From: Isoetes taiwanensis
Taxonomy: Eukaryota > Streptophyta > Lycopodiopsida > Isoetales > Isoetaceae
NCBI GenBank assembly: GCA_021234155.1
Contig: JAJEKV010000073.1
Span: 2,206,001 to 2,270,000 of the forward strand
Direction: 5' to 3'
Length of the DNA: 64,000 bases
How positions within the stretch are numbered: position 1 is the first letter of the stretch; the number at the start of each line of letters is the position of its first letter. The translations under genes and the position numbers were made by a program. Shown here one piece after another: positions 46,112 through 56,926 of the stretch. The notes beneath the pieces are model-generated. The model saw only the letters and a program-made list of their open reading frames with translations. It was not told the DNA's origin and did no database searches.

Positions 46112-46119
46112 CTTATTAT

Positions 46120-46271
46120 CCAACTGCAACTGTTGGCATACTTGAACAAGTTGTTGGACCTGTTGTAATAAGGATGAAACCTCCTACATAGAGACAGGAA
46201 TCGCCCAATATGGATACAGAAATCTTTAGGATCAAAGCAAGCAAGAACTGGTAAGATATTCCAATTCAAAC
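46120..46271 (-). pseudogene. chromovirus gag N-terminus and leader
   Basis: Minus strand SSLLQQVQQLVQVCQQLQLD runs into the gag piece across the LINE. The remaining ~80 bp to the LTR should hold the primer site, but I could not identify a confident tRNA match. Confidence 0.6.
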
Positions 46272-46782
46272 TGTCATGAATCTACGCGAGAACAAGGAAA
46301 ATACGTGGAAAATATGCAAGAAATACGGACAAAATATGCCAAGATCGGCAAAGAATCTGATATATGAATAGGAATCAAGAGTACAATGGACTGAAGGCAA
46401 GCAGGAACACGAGACAAATGCATAGAAGGCTCAAGACTGGCGTTGAACCGGAATGGTTCGACAAGAAGGAGATGCCTCCTTATATATCTAGGCCGACGGT
46501 CAGGATCGCGCCACTCTAATGGATGAGATCACGCGAAATGTCGTGGATGCATGTAGGTTCTAGAATGTTCTAGAACCTCCTGGGAATAGCCCTGGATATG
46601 GGAAAAACATGAGAAAATGTGTTCAATAAGTATTGGTAGTGCACTTCACAAAAGTGCTTGACTCCTGATTGGAAGGTTGCAAGTTCAAATTTAGCTTCAT
46701 GCAACTAGTTTTTTTGCATTCATGTGATGACCATATACGAGTATAATGCTCGTATAATACGAATACTCTTATGGTCGTCACA
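46272..46782 (-). repeat. Gypsy chromovirus 5' LTR
   Basis: Partner of 26687-27184, in the same orientation, with the same TATA, heat-shock and tRNA-like segments. The flanks of the two LTRs do not share a target duplication. The last ~55 bp (46729-46782) form an imperfect hairpin (CGACCATATACGAG against CTC-TATGGTCG). Confidence 0.85.
46558..46575 (-). promoter_or_regulatory. heat-shock element in the second chromovirus LTR
   Basis: TTCTAGAATGTTCTAGAA, identical to 26961-26978, again about 70 bp upstream of a minus-strand TATATAAGG. Confidence 0.75.
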
Positions 46783-47012
46783 CGTTACTTTAATTTTCTG
46801 TTGTGCTGATTAGAATGACAGAAATCCAGCCTTCTTTTGATCTAGTATTGCAGGGTGTTAACTGCATTCCGACCATATACGAGTATAATGCTCATATAAT
46901 ACGAATACCCGTATGGTCGTCACACATTGCTTTAATTTTCTGTTGTGCTGATTAGAATGACAGAAATCCAACCTTCTTTTGATCTGGTATTATAGGGTGT
47001 TAACTATATTCC
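46729..47012. repeat. 142-bp tandem duplication across the LTR edge
   Basis: The LTR end (GACCATATACGAGTATAATG...GTCGTCACA) plus adjacent host sequence (CTTTAATTTTCTGTTGTGC ... GGGTGTTAACT) is repeated once, at 46729 and 46871. The duplication therefore happened after the LTR arrived. Confidence 0.8.
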
Positions 47013-48459
47013 GTCAACTTTCGTCAATGATGATGAGGTTGAGCAGATCTTGGCCGAGGTTGAGGACAGAGAAACCAGTGAAGAGGACGATTCTAAGGAT
47101 GACTAAATACCTTTAGACGAGTCTTTGTTATCTGAGGTGCTTAATGGTGGTTTGGAACAGTCAAAGGATGTGAATGCATGGGCACGTCGCAAGTTTGACT
47201 CATGGAGAAATTAGAGCTACGGGTACTTAATGACATGCTGGCACGATTTATCCTCCAGGTACACGCGCTTTAGTTTTGTAATGCTATTGACTTTCTTTAT
47301 AATATACATATTTTTTGTTGTTTTATAGATAAAGAAGAAGAAGAGTGACAAATTGTATCCTACAGCAATGTATGTAATGTATTTTAGTACGTACTTTTGT
47401 TAATATTTCAGATTTTGATTTAATTGTTTATATTGTAGGTTGCACTCTTTGTTTAGAGACATTGGAAGAATTGTTAGGAGGGAACAAGAGAACATAATTG
47501 GTGAAACTGGGGCTCATGAGCATCCATTTGACATCCTTCATGATGCCCCATGAGGCATCTATATATAATAATAAAAGCAAAATGTAGTGTGTGCATAGCA
47601 TCTCGGCCGTCCATTTCTTTTCCCACAACTTTCATTCTGGGCCGTTGAGTAGTTAGTTATTATTTTGCCATTTTTTTTGCCAGATCGATGCATGCGAGAC
47701 TAGAGAAACAACCGCAAACCATTTTGCACAATCGACTGGAGTATTTTCTTAGAAAGGTGTGCAATGAATAATCGTTTGGCAAAGAGTCTCTTAGGCATGC
47801 AAAACAGAAGTCGGAGTTGAAAGAAGCTTTATCTGCAGGCGTGGATGCGCGAAGGTTTTTCTTCGAAACGGCAAAGCGTAAAGGTTTTTCTTACGCACAT
47901 CTCACAATGCCGCTCTTATTTACCTTTACGGCTTACTTACCACATCTTTTATCTGCCTCCACATAAATAACGGCTATGATATTATGATGTATGTTATGTT
48001 TTTGCAGATCTACAAAGCGTTCTTCATATATCCGGCTAAGAGAAAGATCCTGGGATAACTGAGGTTGTTGTCGGCTTTGCTCTGCAAATCCGACCTTAAA
48101 TAGAAGACTCACGAAGTATTTACTTGCTTTGTCATTTAAACCTTCTTTTTTTTTTCGGGGAGTTTTCTCTGTGCGTTCAATGGAGGTTATTCCTTTGTAG
48201 AGGCGGCAATAGCGGCGAGGCAAATATCGTATCATTTCTCTACCTTTGTTTATCCCTTTGTCGTTTCAAGAGAAAAACACATGTATTGTGCATGATTTTT
48301 TCTGAGGTGGCATAAAAGGAAACTCTGGACGAAATTACATTGCCCTTTGTTGAATTTTTTTCCCCGATCCAAAGGCAATGCATCCGCTCTGCTTTGTCTT
48401 CTTTGTAGCTGTGAATTCATTGGCCTGGATTCATTGCTCATAGGTTGAGGCGGAAGAAC

Positions 48460-48512
48460 ATGGTATTGATCTCCAAATTACCGAGGTTCGAACCTCCGGG
48501 AAGTGAAGCCTC
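48460..48512 (+). promoter_or_regulatory. tRNA-like box B inside the Helitron
   Basis: GAGGTTCGAACCTCC (48484-48498) is a perfect box B/T-arm with a CTCCAAA anticodon-loop-like stretch 20 bases before it. The D-arm and acceptor stems do not pair, so it is a tRNA relic or SINE head, not a tRNA gene. Confidence 0.4.
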
Positions 48513-48729
48513 TTTTTACACCGACTAGAATGTTTGTCGAAACAATCGTGATTTTTAGCCTGCTTGCTTACAGTATCTCCTTGAAATCAATAATCCATGA
48601 TGCCTTAGATTATATTAGATGAGAATTAAGTATACGCTACTTGGGGTGAAGCACTAGATAAAAAATGTGTTGTTCCTTATTCAACTTTTCTTTTCCTCTC
48701 ATGCAATGCAATTTGTGAAGAAACGAGAA

Positions 48730-49062
48730 AAATGGATAGGAGACATTTTGTTTTCAATAGGTTTTATGGGAACAAATGTTTTGAGTCAAAGAAACATTCA
48801 ATCGATATTATTATTGGGAGTACTCTAATTGATACATATGCCAAGTGCATGAGCTTGGAGGAGGCATGCAAAATCTTTGACAATTTACCAAAAGGAATGT
48901 TGTCATATGGAGTGTGATGATTGCGGGGTATACCCAAAGATGATGAAGGGTTCGATGCCTTAAGATGTTTTGGAGGCATGCTCCATCAAGGGATCAACCC
49001 AAACAAAGTAACATTTCTTAACATCATGAAGGCATGTGGACGTATAGGTGCTATAGAACGCG
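48730..49062 (+). pseudogene. captured PPR fragment (PLS class) in the Helitron
   Basis: GSTLIDTYAKCMSLEEACKI, then FDNLPKG and, after a shift, LRCFGGMLHQGINPNKVTFL with NIMKACGRIGAIE. These are consecutive L/S/P PPR motifs with the usual S-x-LID-x-YAKCG-x-xEEA-x-x-x-FD pattern. Broken by a stop after SYGV and a shift. Confidence 0.75.
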
Positions 49063-49634
49063 TTCATCATGGCGTCATCTAATTGGTTTATAATGTCGTA
49101 GCCTATCATTATCTTCATGTAAACTTCGATTTGCCAACCGCTTGAAATCATTGTTCGTAATGAGTGGAGTTAAGTTTGTTGAGTTGTGCAGCTTTAATGG
49201 TAGATCGCATTTATTTTTGCGAGATGGATGAGGTGTTGGCATCGATTGCGAGACAATAAAGAATTTTGCCGTCATATACCCGGTGGATATTACAGAGGTG
49301 CCCGATTTCAACACAATGTACGAGCTTTATGATCCATGTACAAGTATATTTTTCTTCGCAACAAACATATCATGATTGATCTTGGTACTGGAAACAACAA
49401 CAAAATTAATTGGGCGTTGAAAGACAAGCAAGAATTTATTAATATAGTTGAGATCAGTATATAGAGGGGCAAAAGAAAGGTAGAGGTCCTGGTGGTTTCT
49501 CCCAAAGATTACTCTACAAAATATCGATATTGAGGTTGTGCTTCTTTGAAAGAAGCAAGTCAACAGTTTCATATTCCACTTCTTCAATGCTTGCTTGTAC
49601 TCTAGAGGATCCGGAAGTTAAAGGCGGTGAGAGA

Positions 49635-49800
49635 AAAATTCTTAACATCATGAAGGCATGTGGGCGTAGGTGCTATAGAACAAGGTAGGCATATCCATGA
49701 GCAAATCATTCAAGATAAGATTCACCGATATTCTTTGTCGGCGAGCATACCCTTGTGGATATGTGAAATGCTTTGCCTTATGCATGCCGAGGAATCTGTC
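49635..49800 (+). pseudogene. second captured PPR piece, partly overlapping the first in content
   Basis: AACATCATGAAGGCATGTGG recurs here (also at 49019), followed by GTGCTATAGAAC and then an HIHEQIIQDKIH-like continuation missing from the first copy. Two partial copies of one PPR source gene therefore lie 600 bp apart. The sequence between (49063-49634) is unrelated. Confidence 0.6.
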
Positions 49801-52800
49801 TAGAATGGTTCCACAAAAGAATGATATGGGTTTGCTTTTGAAAATGGCTTATTTGATTTCCATTGTGTTTTCGTAAACGACATTGATGAGAGAAGCCTTT
49901 GCAGGTTACAACTTTGCAAGTGCTGGTTTTTTTATGTAGCCTTGATGTTCTCAAAGCAGAGAGCTAGCCGTATACCGATTGATTCTATTGCAATGTAACA
50001 ATATATGAAATAAAAAAATTATTGCCCCCTTTGATTCCTGTAATTCTTTGTGGGCGCGATTTTGGCCGGCTTGATGTAGGCTTGAGAATCATTTGTGCAC
50101 AGGATGATTTTGCTCTTATGATAAACTTGCAATGCAATGATGTAGAACTTCCTTCTACATATAATAGCCATCATTCTAAGTCTTTGCGGCCCGTCTTTGC
50201 AGATTATATGCAAGGAAGGCGATGCTTCCCACTAACTTATCTTTGTACAACCGGACTTCCGCAGAAAATCGTCCTTCAACGTCAATTGATTGCCACATTA
50301 CAGTAAGTTTCTTGCCTTCCAATTTGTTTGCTTAAATTTGTAGGGTGCTCTTAAGGACAGAAGATGGGTGACTTAATGGTTGGATGGATCAAAATCTATC
50401 TGATGATTTCTTGGTGCTTATGCTTCTATAATCTTAGTGCTACGACCTGAAACAAAGCATGCGTACCTTCTGGTACAAGCTTGCTAATCAATTTTATCAT
50501 GCCGTTTTGGAATCTTATATATTCTGCATAACGCTTTTCCATGAAGCAAAGTTTGTTCTAACTAGAGATTCAGTTCGTATGGCGTACGTGCTTGTAATTT
50601 CACCAAAGCTTTTTTATTGGTTCAGGAAACAACCCATAACATAGATTGCAACAATATTGGAACAAATGATACGAGGGTACAAAAATGTTTTTGGAACTTT
50701 AATTGGTAAAAAGCAGTAGATATTGCTTGCAAGCCAAGTTGTGAAGATTTTGAAGATTGATGATGTTATTTCACCATCAAGCTTTCAATAATTAAATGAA
50801 GGTAATAGTTTGGCCTTTGGGTTGCTTCAACAAAAGAAACCAAAGGTGTTTTGGGCTTTTGTTACTTTAGCTAAGACTACACATGTGAGCATTTTGTAAA
50901 GCTCTGTGGTCACATTGTACAGAAGACTTTGCTAGAGCTAGCGGGGGAAATCCCCCGGAAGAAAATGAGACTGCAACATTGTACGGAAGAGCTTTACGAC
51001 GCCGTGGAAAAACTGTCATGTCTTAAATGCTGACTTGGACCAACCAAATCTAATAAAAAATAAGACACTGTGGTCGTGGAAAAAGGGCCTAATTTCAATT
51101 TCGTGGTCCTAGAATCATTTTGTGGCAAGTATTACGTATTCATCGGGGAACAACGCTAGCATATAAGCTTTTGATAGAGTGACATGTTCATTTTGTTGAG
51201 GAAGCTTACATCAAATACAATTATATGCAACTACGCCATGCCGTTGTGGTTCAAACCGATCTCTACTGGGGTCATTCTCTATACGTACTTTGTTTTGACA
51301 TCGTTTAAAGGATTTAAGATAATGCCCACCAAAGACCACCTTAGACTACCATAATCCAAAATATCTATTTCTCATGATGGTCAGTTGGCAACTACTAGGG
51401 GCATGCCAGCTATTTTAAAATAAGTACTAAGATACTTTTGCATGTAACCGATGGGTTGTTCATAGGTCATGCCAAAATGGAGGATATGACATAGATGGCT
51501 TTAATATGGATGTTGAGCTGGATGGAACACTTTCACATGTAGCCAATGAGCTGCTTATAGGTTATGCATGCGACTATACATCATGAAAGATCATATGTAT
51601 TACACATGGCACCAAGACGTTCTCAATCATATCTTCATTAACTTTTGAATTTAATCCCAATGAAAAGCCCAGCAATGCTGGGCACTTTTTCTAGTTAATT
51701 TATATGATGAAGAAGACTAGGATCAGTGGTGTATATGCAGATGAGGAGAGAGAAATTTTATCTGATATTGATCACCAGATTACACATGCAGCAGGTTGCA
51801 TTAAGAGGCTAGTCTATTATATTTTGACTAGATTTGGGATCAGGATCGTCAAAGAACTACATGCTGTTAAGGATTGTGATTTAGTATTAGAAATAGATGA
51901 AGAGGGTGAACTTGTGAAATATGATGAGCGTATCAGCAAGAACCATCAGGCAACAGCTACAAAAGTTGATGATAGCCATTTTTGAAAACCTATCTGGACC
52001 CGTGAAGCAGATTTTCTTCTTATATGTAAACAATATGTTCGTCACTCACCAGCGAAGGAAAGGGACTTGGAACCAAGGTCGTTGTTTCTTCAATCAATTC
52101 CAAAGAGCCGAAGCATGATAAGCATTTAGTTACTCTTTGTTCGTTACTATTTTTCAATTACAATTTACTTTTTAAGTGCTTTTTTTCTTCGTTAGGTTTG
52201 ATACACTGTAACACCAGTTGGTAGAAATAAACTACCAGGCTGGTTGAAGACAATAGCTTCTGTTCTAAGTCCAGAAATCGAGATATGCAATAAATTTGGT
52301 AGGGTGTTATTGATAACTAGATTGGTTGCTGCAGATGTAGCCGAAGTGGGCATGAGTATTACAGGACATAAGTATGTACCATCATATGAGCAGTAAGTTG
52401 GATTGATAATATTATGTTTTACTTGTTTTTTATGCTATCTGGCGTAATATGTTAAGATGCCTATGGTTTATTAGGTATGACAAGACACAGAAGTTAAAGG
52501 TCGACACATGGTCAGCCATTAAATAGTATTGGAACTTCTCGACAGTACAAAGATGCTCTTTCTGGTATGCACTCTATTACTTATTTTATTTTAAGCAAGA
52601 GTGGAGTTCCCACTTAATTCTTTTAGTTTTCAAGTATTAATGGCGAAAATCTAAGTAGCTCTTGTGCTTCACTTTATCGTCTATTAATTTGTCTTATTTT
52701 CATTTATGCGGATGAAATTGCTAAAAAGAGATTGCCTGGTGAATCATCTAGTAGTGTACTTGCTGAAACATGTACAAATGTTATCAAAGTTCCATCTACT

Positions 52801-53103
52801 TTGCTACCTATTTCAGGGATTGATGGTAAAGAAAATCAGGATCTTGCAATAAAAGCATCTAACAAAGATCAATAGCTATTAACACTGCTCCTACCACAGA
52901 TTCAAGAATTCTTGCAAATCTACCTCCCAGATTTGACAGAGATGAAGATTGCAATGACTCTTTTTATGATGAAATGAGCAGGAATTTTCCAGATATGGCG
53001 AGGGCACTTGGTAGATACAGTGGGCCTGTTATAAATAACCAAGGCGGCTTTACTAATTGTACCTTCAATTTAAATCAGCTTGATGTTAATTAGCTTGCCT
53101 CGG

Positions 53104-53275
53104 TTATTGCTTAAGCCACGACAAAGAATCCACAAGCATAAGAATATGTGGACGAAATACTATCTTTTGGCCATGATAACATTTTAGAAATACTGAGCCA
53201 TGACAAAGAATCACAAGCATGAGAATATGTGGACGAAATACTATCTTTTGGCCATGATAACATTTTAGAGATACT
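53104..53275. repeat. tandem duplication of about 85 bp
   Basis: GCCA(C/T)GACAAAGAATC, ACAAGCAT(A/G)AGAATATG, TGGACGAAATACTATC and GGCCATGATAACATTTTAGA are repeated in the same order (53114 and 53199). Confidence 0.85.
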
Positions 53276-53399
53276 GCGCCTATTTCTGGAATTACCAGAT
53301 ATGAAACTCTGAAAATAATTGTTTCTAAACCTAACCAGATGTGAAATTCTGGAATTTCTTGTTTTCTTTTGTCTTGAAGAGAAAATTGAGTTCTTAACC

Positions 53400-54566
53400 C
53401 ATGGTTACCGGGAACGGCGTTCCAAACGCCGTTCCGGTTCTGAACACGTTCCGGGACATGCCACGTTCCGGGAACTTTTGTTCCCGTTCCAAATGTGCAT
53501 GTTACTCGGAACGCCGTTCCGACAACGTTCCGGTAAGTTGGGAACGTTGTTCCCAACTATAAAATTTATTTTGACCATTTCCTTCATCTTTTTTTCTTAT
53601 TTTTCACTTTTACTTTTGCAAATTTCGATTTTAGTAGGTCGGGTCCTCTGATATTCATTCATAACATGGTAGAATAGTGATTGTTTAATAGTGATGATGC
53701 AAAATTGGACCGCTATCGTGTAAATTCAGCTTTGTGGTGGGAGGATTATGGATCAGTAACAAAAGAGCTCCAATCTTTGGTCATTCGCATATTATGCCAA
53801 GGAGCAAGCTCCTCATCTATTGAGCGTTTGTTTAGTCACATGGGAAGCATAGCAACAAAGAAAAGGAACAAACTTGGCACACAGAAAACTAATGATCTTA
53901 CTTTTGTTGATGCAAACATGCGACTAATAGAATTCTGTTCTAAGATGGATTTTTCAAATGAGAAATTCATTGATGTGCATAAAGAAGAAACAATACTTGC
54001 AGCATATGAAGATGACGACGACAATGATAATAATGAAGCCGAACATTGTGAGGATGAAGAAATTGAAGTTGAAGAAGGTAATGGTGATAATGAGAATGAG
54101 GATATGCTCATTGCTACTGCTGAAAATGATTTTAGTTCTACTAGTTAAAGCATTGTCATGAAATTAATGTTTTGAAAACTATTGTTTTAGCTACTTTATT
54201 ATGAATATGCTTCGAGGCTATCATGCCATATATTTGCTATAATAGAAGATTTATTTTTTATAATGATGGCTTAAGATATATTCGTCATAAAAGTTAAACT
54301 ATGTGGTGTTTTTACTTTTTATGTTTATTTATAAGAATATGTAATACGGTAGAGCCTTATTTTCATTTGGCCATTATTATACATCACCCTTTGACATTTT
54401 AAACTTGAAAACTAGTTCAATAGGTTAATTAGCTCATGGGAACACCAAATCCATTTTCAAAATTTATTTTTTCCAAAGTTAGATGTTCCCGTTCCGAAGT
54501 GTTCCGGTTCCGGTTCCGGAATTTGGGGTGCCGTTCCGGTTCCCGTTCCGGTTCCGGATAACCATG
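53400..54566 (+). mobile_element. non-autonomous hAT element with 8-bp target duplication
   Basis: Ends CATGGTTACCGG (53400) and CCGGATAACCATG (to 54566) are inverted repeats. TCTTAACC flanks both sides (53392-53399, 54567-54574), the 8-bp duplication expected for hAT. Subterminal regions are packed with GGAACG/CGTTCC units (53409-53560 and 54485-54560). The interior keeps only the C-terminal end of a transposase. Confidence 0.93.
53681..54148 (+). pseudogene. hAT transposase C-terminal dimerisation domain
   Basis: LWWEDYGSVTKELQSLVIRI, then LCQGASSSSIERLFSHMGSI with ATKKRNKLGTQKTNDLTFV and DANMRL. The hAT dimerisation signature is WW...L-x-x-x-A-x-R-I-L-x-Q-x-ASSS-x-x-ER-x-x-S, then KKRN-L and DL-x-x-V-x-x-N-x-R-L. 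It ends in a long acidic Asp/Glu/Asn tail. The catalytic DDE region and BED finger are absent, so the protein cannot transpose itself. Confidence 0.85.
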
Positions 54567-54599
54567 TCTTAACCAGATGTGAAATTCTGGAAGTTCTTG

Positions 54600-56900
54600 T
54601 TTTCTTTTGTTTTGAAGAGAAAATTGAGTTCTGTCCAACATCTTCCATAATAGAAAATAACCAAACGACCCAAAACGACCGGAGTTGGGGCCAAGAGTTG
54701 CGGAGTTCTTTGAAATGGGGGATTTTACCCTTTTGGAAAACGGCCCAAAAATTGGTCTCGATGGATCTGTGGTTACTCTGTCTTAAGGCTTGAGTGTTTG
54801 CTGATTTGTTAAGCTTAATCTAACCCTGCAGTAGGGATTTCGGTTAGTCCATTTGGTCTGCTTTTGTTGCTCAGTTGTTGTTGGTGGTTTGTGCTGAATA
54901 AAAGGCAAGTTTCTGGAAGTAGGTTTCAGATTTGGTTGGATTGCTCAGAGCTGGTTTCCTTAACAATTTTTGTTCTATCAAGCTTTGTATTTCCAGGTTA
55001 ATAATTTAACAATTTTTGTTCTGCCAATCAAGCTTGTGTTTCCAGGTTAATCATTTCCAGGCTGCATTTGTAATTTCTATGCTGGTTCTCGGTCTACCTT
55101 AGGCTGCGGGCAGTTTAATGACCCAAGATCTTGGCAAGAAGGCCGCTTTATCCAAAGATCTGTGTTAGGCAAAACCCTTTTTGCCATGTTAAATCTTTTT
55201 TTTCTTCTATCCCTGTTCTCCCTCGGTATAATCCTCCTTGGACTCCTCCTCCACTTAGGACCAATGAGATCATGTTTCCCCTTCAGCTTTGAAAACTGCT
55301 TTTGTTCTGGCGTCTTGTCCTTTGTTCTTTGCATATATTAGACGTGTAGTCGTTGCATATTTGGTGGCAATTAAGAAGATATCTGACATCCTTGCATTAA
55401 CGCACCTGGACAATGATAAGACAATAGAGTTGGTATAAAGAATGAATTATTTCAAAAGATAATGCTTCAATCGTAAGGATCTGCAGACGGATTGCCGAAT
55501 TCGGACCGAATTGTGAAAATTCCAGTACTCTGTCAAGATTGATGACTATCACAGAAATATTGCACGATGAAAATTTGGCTGCAAAATGAAAAATCGTGTT
55601 TGTATTTTTCCCATGCCAGGGTAGCATTTGAGTGCAAAGCGGCCAATCATATTTCATATATTCCCAATGCTAGGGTGATCCATATCCCTCATCTAAACTT
55701 CCTCTTTTGACATAATTATGCTATACAGTCTCGAACGAGGATTTTAATCATTTTCAGGGTGCCATTTGATGCTGCATCCCTGTTAACTACATTGCGATTC
55801 AATACATTTCACTAATTATTTACTCCCACATATATCCTTTTATCTGTACCTTACACTCTTTATAACACACATTTATTTGGCCCATCTCCCCCATAGTAAT
55901 GGTGCATTCTTGTTTTCACCTCCATTGATGCCATCGAATCCCATTTTGCATCTCTTCTTATTTCATTCCGTTTCTCAAAATGCATCTAAATTATGTTTTA
56001 TACGTTATTCTTGTCTTGTTTTTCGAGTGATGTCGTCTAAATGTTTCGGTCTAACTAAACGGGTCTCACTATATTTCAAGAGATTTAAGGGCTTGTTATG
56101 AGTTTTAACCTTGTCGTTGGTTGGTTGCTTTTTGTATGGGGTGGTGACCCGAACATTGTTTGTTGTTAAGTTGGTCCCGTTGTTGTGCCGTGGGGAAGCG
56201 GTATGGTTTTACCCTAAGCTTTGTGCCTCTCAGCTTTATACCTAACTTTCACTATAAATGTTTTGCCCTTTTATATACCACTTGTTCCTATGTTCTTGTT
56301 CTCTAAGAGACAATTGCCTTTGCGAATTTTGGATGTAGGTGACCTTTTATGGTATCTGGCTTTGGGCTTGTCCATCAACAACTTCTACTCTTGTGCGCTT
56401 GGGCCAAGCTTGATCAGTTTTCGCTGTTTCCGTCTGCCTCTGCTTCAGCATTCTTGTCTGTGTGCTCTCATAGTAGTTCTAGAACTACGCATAATCCGGA
56501 TGGGCCTCCATGTTCTGAATGAGGTCCACCACTTGCAACAAGAAAGGATGAAGAGATTCAAATGGGACTTGGGAATCCCACTGCTCGCCATCCATATACC
56601 ATTAGAGTAGTCCATGGTAGTGTAGGAGAGAATGGAGGAATGCAAATGGAGGAGAATAGTAAACACGAAATATGAGTGTACCTCTCTTTTTCTTTTTTTT
56701 TTTCCTTTTTGAAAAAGTAAAGGTGCTGACGTCACTGTCAGTACTTTAATAATTAATAATTAATAATTAATAATTAATTGATTTTTTTTTCTTTAATCTT
56801 TACAAAATACACATTGTGTATGCACCAGTTGAGATCGGCAAATAGATACGATATATTTATAACGATAACAAGAGTACAAAATTTTGTACATAACAATTTT
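54600..56900. other. no gene recognised; short tandem repeats
   Basis: A 50-bp unit with AACAATTTTTGTTCT and TTTCCAGGTTAAT is repeated at about 54963 and 55010. 56744-56780 is a TAATAATTAATAATTAA array. Frames at 55077-55334 (minus, basic) and 56221-56610 (plus) lack recognisable motifs. Confidence 0.35.
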
Positions 56901-56926
56901 CTTTGTTCCAAAAGAACTCCCAAAAT

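Larger units (their letters stand above)
47558..51694 (+). mobile_element. complete 4137-bp Helitron carrying PPR fragments
   Basis: The 5' end is TCTATATATAATAATAAAAG, the classic plant Helitron start. The 3' end is a hairpin GCCCAGC-AAT-GCTGGGC (51667-51683), seven bases, then CTAG. It sits between host A (47557) and host T (51695), without target duplication, exactly as Helitrons do. It encodes no Rep/helicase, so it is non-autonomous. It carries PPR gene fragments at 48730-49060 and 49635-49800, and it interrupts the recombinase-like gene after FDILHD. Confidence 0.92.
46983..52570 (+). pseudogene. tyrosine-recombinase-like (Crypton/DUF3504-type) gene, split by a Helitron
   Basis: Exon pieces with good splice sites read in order. 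About 46997-47258: FVNDDEVEQILAEVED, then SLLSEVLNGGLEQSKDVNAW and ARRKFDSWRN. 47329-47369: KKKKSDKLYPTAM. 47439-47557: LHSLFRDIGRIVRREQENII, then FDILHD. After the Helitron, 51700-52000: KTRISGVYADEEREILSDID, then VKDCDLVLEIDEEGEL and ERISKNHQ. 52200-52392: TPVGRNKLPGW, then FGRVLLITRLVAADVAEVGM and SITGHKYVPSYEQ. 52475 onward: YDKTQKLKVDTWS. The pattern W-x-x-x-x-F-x-x-W at the start, FDILHD, ERISK, then R-x-x-L-x-TRL...ITGH...Y-x-x-Y fits DUF3504/Crypton-type tyrosine recombinases. Introns 47259-47328, 47370-47438 and 52393-52474 have GT/AG ends and keep phase. Stops (for example about 47104 and 47212) show it is dead. Family assignment is from remembered motifs. Confidence 0.5.

Noticed and set aside
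48460-48512. tRNA-Trp gene (CTCCAAA loop)
   Set aside because: Only the T-arm is convincing; the anticodon stem and acceptor stem fail to pair.
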